Assembly (NCBI GenBank): GCA_018873245.2
Contig: JAEMBT020000002.1
Location: 6,236,001 to 6,300,000 of the forward strand
DNA length: 64,000 bases
Source: Archegozetes longisetosus
Taxonomy: Eukaryota; Arthropoda; Arachnida; Sarcoptiformes; Trhypochthoniidae
Direction: 5' to 3'
Under the pieces are notes generated by a model that was given only the letters and a program-made list of their open reading frames with translations, was not told the origin of the DNA and did no database searches. A program made the translations under genes and the position numbers. Position 1 is the stretch's first letter. Each line of letters begins with the position of its first letter. Shown piece by piece: positions 59,451 to 64,000 of the stretch.

Positions 59451-59567
59451 GGCCCATACAAGGTTTAAGTTTAAACTAGTTCCAACTTTGAGTATGCATA
59501 AGAAAACTTATGTATACTCAAAATCTAAATCTAGTTTAAACTTAAACCGGGTTTAAATACGAGTGCC
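59451..59567. mobile_element. Small hairpin MITE with TAG duplication (Harbinger-like)
   Basis: 117 bp that starts GGCCCATACAAGGTTTAAGT and ends TTAAATACGAGTGCC, largely one inverted repeat (GTTTAAGTTTAAACTAG / CTAGTTTAAACTTAAAC). TAG occurs on both sides (59448-59450, 59568-59570). The left arm reads straight through in reverse as ACAAACTTTAGGAGTT (about 35006-35021). A 3-bp duplication fits PIF/Harbinger. Confidence 0.82.
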
Positions 59568-60278
59568 TAGGAGTTGTTTCATGCGATTCACTTCTGTGTC
59601 CTGATTGAAACGAATATATTTGAACGCCTAAACTACTTCTACGATTATCATCACTAAAACATGCCATGTGTTCAAGACTTGAATAACGACGATTCCAGTC
59701 AGATCAGTGTCCGAGAATTTTCATTAGAATTCTTAATCAAATGCTATACAATAAGAATTTATTGTTCTGAGCAACAAGTTAGTAATAAACGTATCCAAAA
59801 TTAAACTAATATATCAACGTTCTTCAATTATACAATCCTATCACAATAAAATCGATTAGAAAAGTTTCGAGAAAAACGCATTTCAAGTTGGAATTAAAAA
59901 TGAAATGAAGTACAAGATTTTCAAATGATTTCAGTATATCAAATAAGAAGTAGATATGTTTTGTCGAAAATTAGTTTATTCAAAATGCATTCATTTTGTC
60001 CAAACAAAAGGATTTATTTGGAGAATCGATTAAGTATTTATACTTTAATTCCAATTTTCTTAAAGAAAATTCGGGGATTATACTGTATTATTGCAAAAAC
60101 GACTAAACTAATACAAAATTATAACGAAACTCTTGATGAAAAATTAAAATTTGAATAGAATACAAATAATGAAATATTTAAAATGACTAATAGTTTGATA
60201 TGTAATTTGCATTTGTACCTATGGTAGTTTTAGCTGTACAAAAGGTTTGTAGTAACTTTGTATAAAAACGCTCTAGAT

Positions 60279-60690
60279 CAGGCTTGGTAACGCTTTTCTG
60301 GCTGAAGAACCAAATCGGAAAATTATTTGAGCTGAGAGCTAAAATTTTAATTTTAGGATAACTCTTATTACTGTTCGATATATGACAGTGTTTCATGTAC
60401 ATTTTTTTTATCGATATTAGGACTTAATCTTTTAGATGAATCATTCAAATTTTGGTCAAATATGGTACTTCTTTGTTTAGATTTGTAAATTTTAAAGAGA
60501 AAAGTTTTACTCTCAAACATACTTATAACTCTCAAGGCATTATTTTATATTATTGAAGAGCTATCAGAAAAGGGATTTTGCAGACCTTGATAGAGATCTA
60601 ATTGTACTATACTTTCAAAATCCTTCGGAAGTCATGGAAAAGCCTTCAGGAGTCAATTATGGCTCGCAAGCCGCGGTCTGATCGGACCTG
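60279..60690. mobile_element. hAT-like miniature element
   Basis: 412 bp with hAT-type ends: CAGGCTTGGTAACGC at the left and, read inward from the right, CAGGTCCGATCAGACC. Flanks CTCTAGAT (60271-60278) and TTCTACAT (60691-60698) agree at 6 of 8 positions, a decayed 8-bp target duplication as expected for hAT. Inner text such as GGCTGAAGAACCAAATC near the left end also resembles hAT MITEs. Non-coding. Confidence 0.68.
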
Positions 60691-61737
60691 TTCTACATAC
60701 TCGAGTTAATACTTCATTAATATTGAGAAACTCAAATAGAAAATATAATGTAGATATCATTACAATTTTGAATAGATATTAACAATGAAGTGAAGGCGAT
60801 AAGACATTGTCAAATGGGACTTTTAAAAGAAAATAATCGGAAGCCACTGCTCAAGGTCAAGCTCTAGCACCGTTAGACTTTTAATCAAATTTTTATTTCT
60901 TTAGATTTACAATCTTCAAGGTTCTCTCTTGACAAATAGCGCCGTTAATCTTTTTAAAATTATAAAATGCATGTTTAGAATGATATTTGATAAATTTTTT
61001 GGACATTCCTTACTAAATTATCAAATGATATTGAAAATGTATTTAGGATTTGCACCACCGAATCGCACATTCCTTCAAAAATTCAAATAATTTTTGTTTC
61101 TCGATTTAACATAATTCTTGAATGCTGATTAGACCGTTGAGTTGCAATTCTAATAGCTTGTTCACGACGAACATTTTACCCATTGTCAATTGATATTATT
61201 ACTTGTATGCTTTTTGGAGACCTTCGAAATTAAACATTTTAGCTCTCCTAATAGTTTCATCTCCAACATTAACACATTCACAAAGTTAATAAACTGATTT
61301 TTATCTTTATTTTTGTTTTCCCTTATGGATATTTTCAGTTTTGACGGGATATCAAGAGCGATACATTTTCGTTGTCAACTGTTTTAGTAAATGAATCCAT
61401 TTAGTATTTATTCAGTTAATTAATTACTATTTCAATACTTGTCTCAACAAAAGCTTTCAATCCTTCCATCATTTCTTCATCTCCTAATTTCAAGATATTC
61501 TCCATAAATGAACGATAGCTTTGATTGAAAAGGTATCAAATATTATTCGAACTTGAAAATTGTGCTGAAAGTTACAATATAATACCAATCGGTTTGTTCC
61601 TTAGGAGAACCAACGCCAGAACTTATTTAGAGTAAAGTTTGTTTATATCCTGATTGCGACATTTATCAATTAATTTAGTGATAGAATTAAATTCAGATCA
61701 CAAGTCAATCACAAAAAATTTAAATCATCTGAAGTGC
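60691..61737. other. Intergenic, no assigned gene
   Basis: AT-rich, between the hAT-like and Harbinger elements. A minus-strand open stretch at 61529-61416 (contains ENILKLGDEEMMEGLKAFVE) looks coding-like but I cannot assign it; it could be the end of a decayed exon. Confidence 0.35.
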
Positions 61738-61964
61738 GTTTCTGAGAAAGGTCTTAATTATTAGTCTTATGATTAGTAATAAGACCGATTTTATGACTGA
61801 AAAATGATCAGTCATATGATAGGTCTTAAAGTGTTTCACAAAAATTTATGACTAAAATCAAAACTGTGTCATAACTTTAAGACTTGTCATAACATTTTAA
61901 ACTTTATTTCGAACCAAGTTTGCTTTTAACACGAATCATTTTTTTAATCAAATACTAACTTTAA

Positions 61965-62832
61965 AAAACGAGTGGAAATAAAAATCGAAAAAGGAGTCCG
62001 AATTTCAGTAAAGATCAACTTAAAATACTTGTTGATGAATACACGAAAAATAAAGAAATACTCGATTCATCAGTAAGTAATGCTTATTTTTTAAAATAGA
62101 CATAATTATTATATATTGTAATTAAATCATAATAACGAAATCACTAATAAACGCAAAAATGAGATTTGGCTGAATATTACAAAATTAACTAATTCAAACC
62201 ATCTAATTGGATTCAAGAGATCAAGTGATGAAGTGAAACGTAAACTAATAACATTTAAGTCTTCAACTAAAGTAAAGTTAGCAAATATCAAAAACTATGA
62301 GAAAAAACTGGTGGCGGGCCTCCACTAGAACAAAATTTGAACGAAGTCGAGCAAATAATGTTAACAACAATTAGCAATGAACTAATTAGTGGGATAAGGG
62401 GAGAAATGGATAGCGAAATGACAGAGTCTTTAAATGAGTCATTGAATACAGGTAGTGATGAAAATTTGGAGATCATAAATAGTGATACATTTGACGATTC
62501 AAATGAAGAAAAGGCTGCTCTAAAAAAGTATTCTTCTGTTAAGAGATTCAATGTTAAAAATAGAACAAAAATATCTAACTCTAATGATGAAAACTTACTA
62601 AAAGTATGGGATAATTGAAACTTTTATCTTAATTAATTTAACTTAATTTTGTTCAAAGATTAAAGAAGAGAGACTCAAATGCGAAAAATTTAAAATCGAG
62701 TTAAAGAAAATCGGAATCCTTCTAAAGATAAAAGAGTTACAAAGTAAAAATATAAATGTGGACAACGAAGTCGCTCTCTTTGCTCAATTATGTCAAAATT
62801 TTAATGATGAAAAAACGAATATTATAAATTAA
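61965..62832 (+). pseudogene. Harbinger-associated SANT/Myb-like DNA-binding protein, broken
   Basis: Three exon-like blocks: about 61965-62072 (NFSKDQLKILVDEYTKNKEI), 62164-62603 and 62659-62832. Together they show a Myb/SANT-like domain (IWLNITKLTNSNHLIGFKRS, then EVKRKL), the family signature TGGGPP, an acidic Ser/Glu/Asn linker and a C-terminal coiled coil (RLKCEKFKIELKKIG). The frame shifts by one at the A run 62302-62307 just before TGGGPP: with six A the frame runs into a stop, and one more A would be needed to keep it open. No in-frame ATG is visible ahead of the first block. In Harbinger elements this protein brings the transposase into the nucleus and binds the ends. Confidence 0.72.
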
Positions 62833-62939
62833 ATTTTTTCAGATTTAAGTTATTAATTACTTTCCATTTAAATGTGACATAACATTATAATTACCCTTCG
62901 GGTGAAATAAATGTATTTATTGAAGTCATTTTTAATTAT

Positions 62940-63989
62940 TTATGTAAATGCAATATTAACTAAATTTCTTCTTGCATTTTGGCCACTAATAGATGAATTT
63001 ATATGATATTCATGTTCATCGCTTCGTGAGTTATCAGTAATATCTATTTCAGGATCTGCTAACTTATGAATTTTAGCAAAATTATGCAAAATAAAACAAC
63101 TAGTTATCAATTTACATGCTCTTTCAAGTGCTAAAAGTAGATTTCCTGCAGATTTATCTAAGCATCGAAATCTATTCTTTAAAACCGCAAATGATCTCTC
63201 AATTACTTGTCGACTCTTTTTGTGAGATCTATTATATCTTTTTTCAGATGGAGAATTTAGATTAATAAAAGGTGTCATTAGATGTACTTCTTGTGGATAT
63301 CCAGAGTCTCCTAAAAGCCATCCATTAACTTCATTTGCTTCCAAGTACTATTTTAAACTGCAATTATTCCATATGAATGGGTCATGTACTCTACCAGGGA
63401 ATTTAACAACTATATTACTGAACATTTGCTTTGAATCACACACTGCCTGAACGTTGATTGAATGGTAGTTCTTCCTGTTAATATAATCAGATTCTTTAAT
63501 TCCTGCCGGAGCTATGATATTAATATGAGTTCCATTGATTGCGCCTAAAACTTTTGGAAAATTGGATAATTCGTAAAACTGTTTCTTAATTTTTGCGATA
63601 TGTTCACAGTCTTTCGGAAACTTTATAAACAAATTGATTCGTCGGATCAGAGTATTTGAAAAGTTATAAACACATCTGGATTGAGATGACTTACTTTTGC
63701 ATAAACAATCACCTGTTACCCTATAAAATGCTCCTTGAGAATAAAATCTCAGAGCAGCACATATTTGTATAACTACAGGTAAAGCGTGGTTTCGATTAGT
63801 TGGTCTTATTAAATCGTCGTATAATAATAAACACAAATCTGAGATTAAATGTTTTGGAAATCGAAACCTCTCAATGCACTCAATGTCATCATATACTTCC
63901 AAAGGGTTTTGAAGATCTCGAAAAACACGTTGATTTCTCAACGATTCATTCGTAATAATTTGTTGTAATAATATTGATGTCATTATCAC
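62940..63989 (-). pseudogene. HARBI1-like (PIF/Harbinger) transposase, inactivated
   Basis: About 349 codons in one minus-strand frame, split only by a TAG at 63350-63348 (after WNNCSLK). The DDE-type nuclease domain is clear: VLGAINGTHI, YINRKNYHSINVQAVCDSK, FPGRVHDPFIW, GWLLGDSGYP, YNRSHKKSRQVIERSFAVLK, NRFRCL and CFILHNFAKI. The first catalytic acid, normally Asp in GAIDGTH, is Asn here (codon AAT, complement of 63534-63536), a single G to A change. The second Asp (GDSGYP) and the Glu (VIERSF) remain. Loss of a catalytic residue plus a stop means the enzyme is dead. The start is near the window edge and could lie beyond it. Confidence 0.85.
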
Positions 63990-64000
63990 GTTATATGAAT

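Larger units (their letters stand above)
48600..60172. repeat. Right arm of the large inverted duplication
   Basis: Reverse-complement counterpart of about 33722-43180, longer because of extra insertions. Elements present here and missing from the left arm include 53345-53878, 56675-57345, 57545-58363, 58961-59306 and 59451-59567. A further tract of about 450-500 bp (about 55140-55700, intron 7) is also missing in the left arm. The arm carries SLC5 copy 2 in plus orientation. Confidence 0.93.
61738..64000. mobile_element. PIF/Harbinger-type element, right end outside the window
   Basis: Two divergently arranged coding regions typical of the class: a SANT/Myb-like DNA-binding protein on plus (61965-62832) and a HARBI1-like transposase on minus (62940-63989). 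The left end is probably near 61738, where GGTCTTA and TAAGACC form a subterminal hairpin (about 61757-61793) and further copies of TAGGTCTTAA follow. The exact tip and the 3-bp duplication cannot be fixed without the right end. Both ORFs are damaged, so this copy is not autonomous. Confidence 0.78.

Noticed and set aside
61416..61529. Conserved exon on the minus strand
   Set aside because: The 36-codon stretch looks coding-like but I recognise no family, and neighbouring frames do not continue it.

Overview
The window is nuclear DNA of a eukaryote, most likely an arthropod and probably a mite or other chelicerate. It is very AT-rich, has short GT-AG introns (many under 100 bp), metazoan genes (chitin synthase with SWGTREV motif, PEX5, Vti1, ALKBH7, RNF181, Sec1/Munc18, squid-type hnRNPs) and many small DNA-transposon derivatives. 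No species can be named from sequence alone.

Layout. 0.3-2.3 kb: a complete Tigger/pogo transposon with an open transposase. 2.9-8.4 kb: a coiled-coil/C2H2 protein, an ankyrin/SOCS-box protein, a dead protein-kinase copy and a divergent Sec1/Munc18 protein with one frame break. 8.4-10.7 kb: non-coding with a hairpin element. 10.7-18.2 kb: two tandem hnRNP A/B (squid-like) genes with matching introns. 18.6-32.6 kb: a compact run of RNF181, PEX5, a secreted fucolectin-like protein, chitin synthase, Vti1 and ALKBH7.

33.7-60.2 kb: a large, diverged inverted duplication. Each arm holds one SLC5 sodium:solute symporter (multivitamin/monocarboxylate type) with eight exons at identical phases. The genes are transcribed away from each other from a spacer of about 5.4 kb. 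The left copy is open throughout. The right copy has a one-base frame break in a T run. Each arm carries DNA-element insertions that the other lacks, so the intact site in the opposite arm shows the exact ends and target duplication (TA, TTAA or TAG) of at least seven elements. A tRNA-like tandem array lies upstream of both start codons, and a SINE, a long-TIR element and a possible third SLC5 exon relic lie in the spacer.

60.2-64 kb: a hAT-like miniature element and a PIF/Harbinger element with a SANT-like ORF and a divergent transposase disabled by a stop codon and loss of a catalytic Asp.

How it fits together: the unique genes are ordinary housekeeping genes with no visible functional cluster. 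The striking biology is structural: the SLC5 inverted repeat and its insertion history. Several conserved genes are broken by 1-2 base length changes, often in homopolymers, so assembly error must be separated from real decay before calling them pseudogenes. I saw no previously undescribed molecular system.
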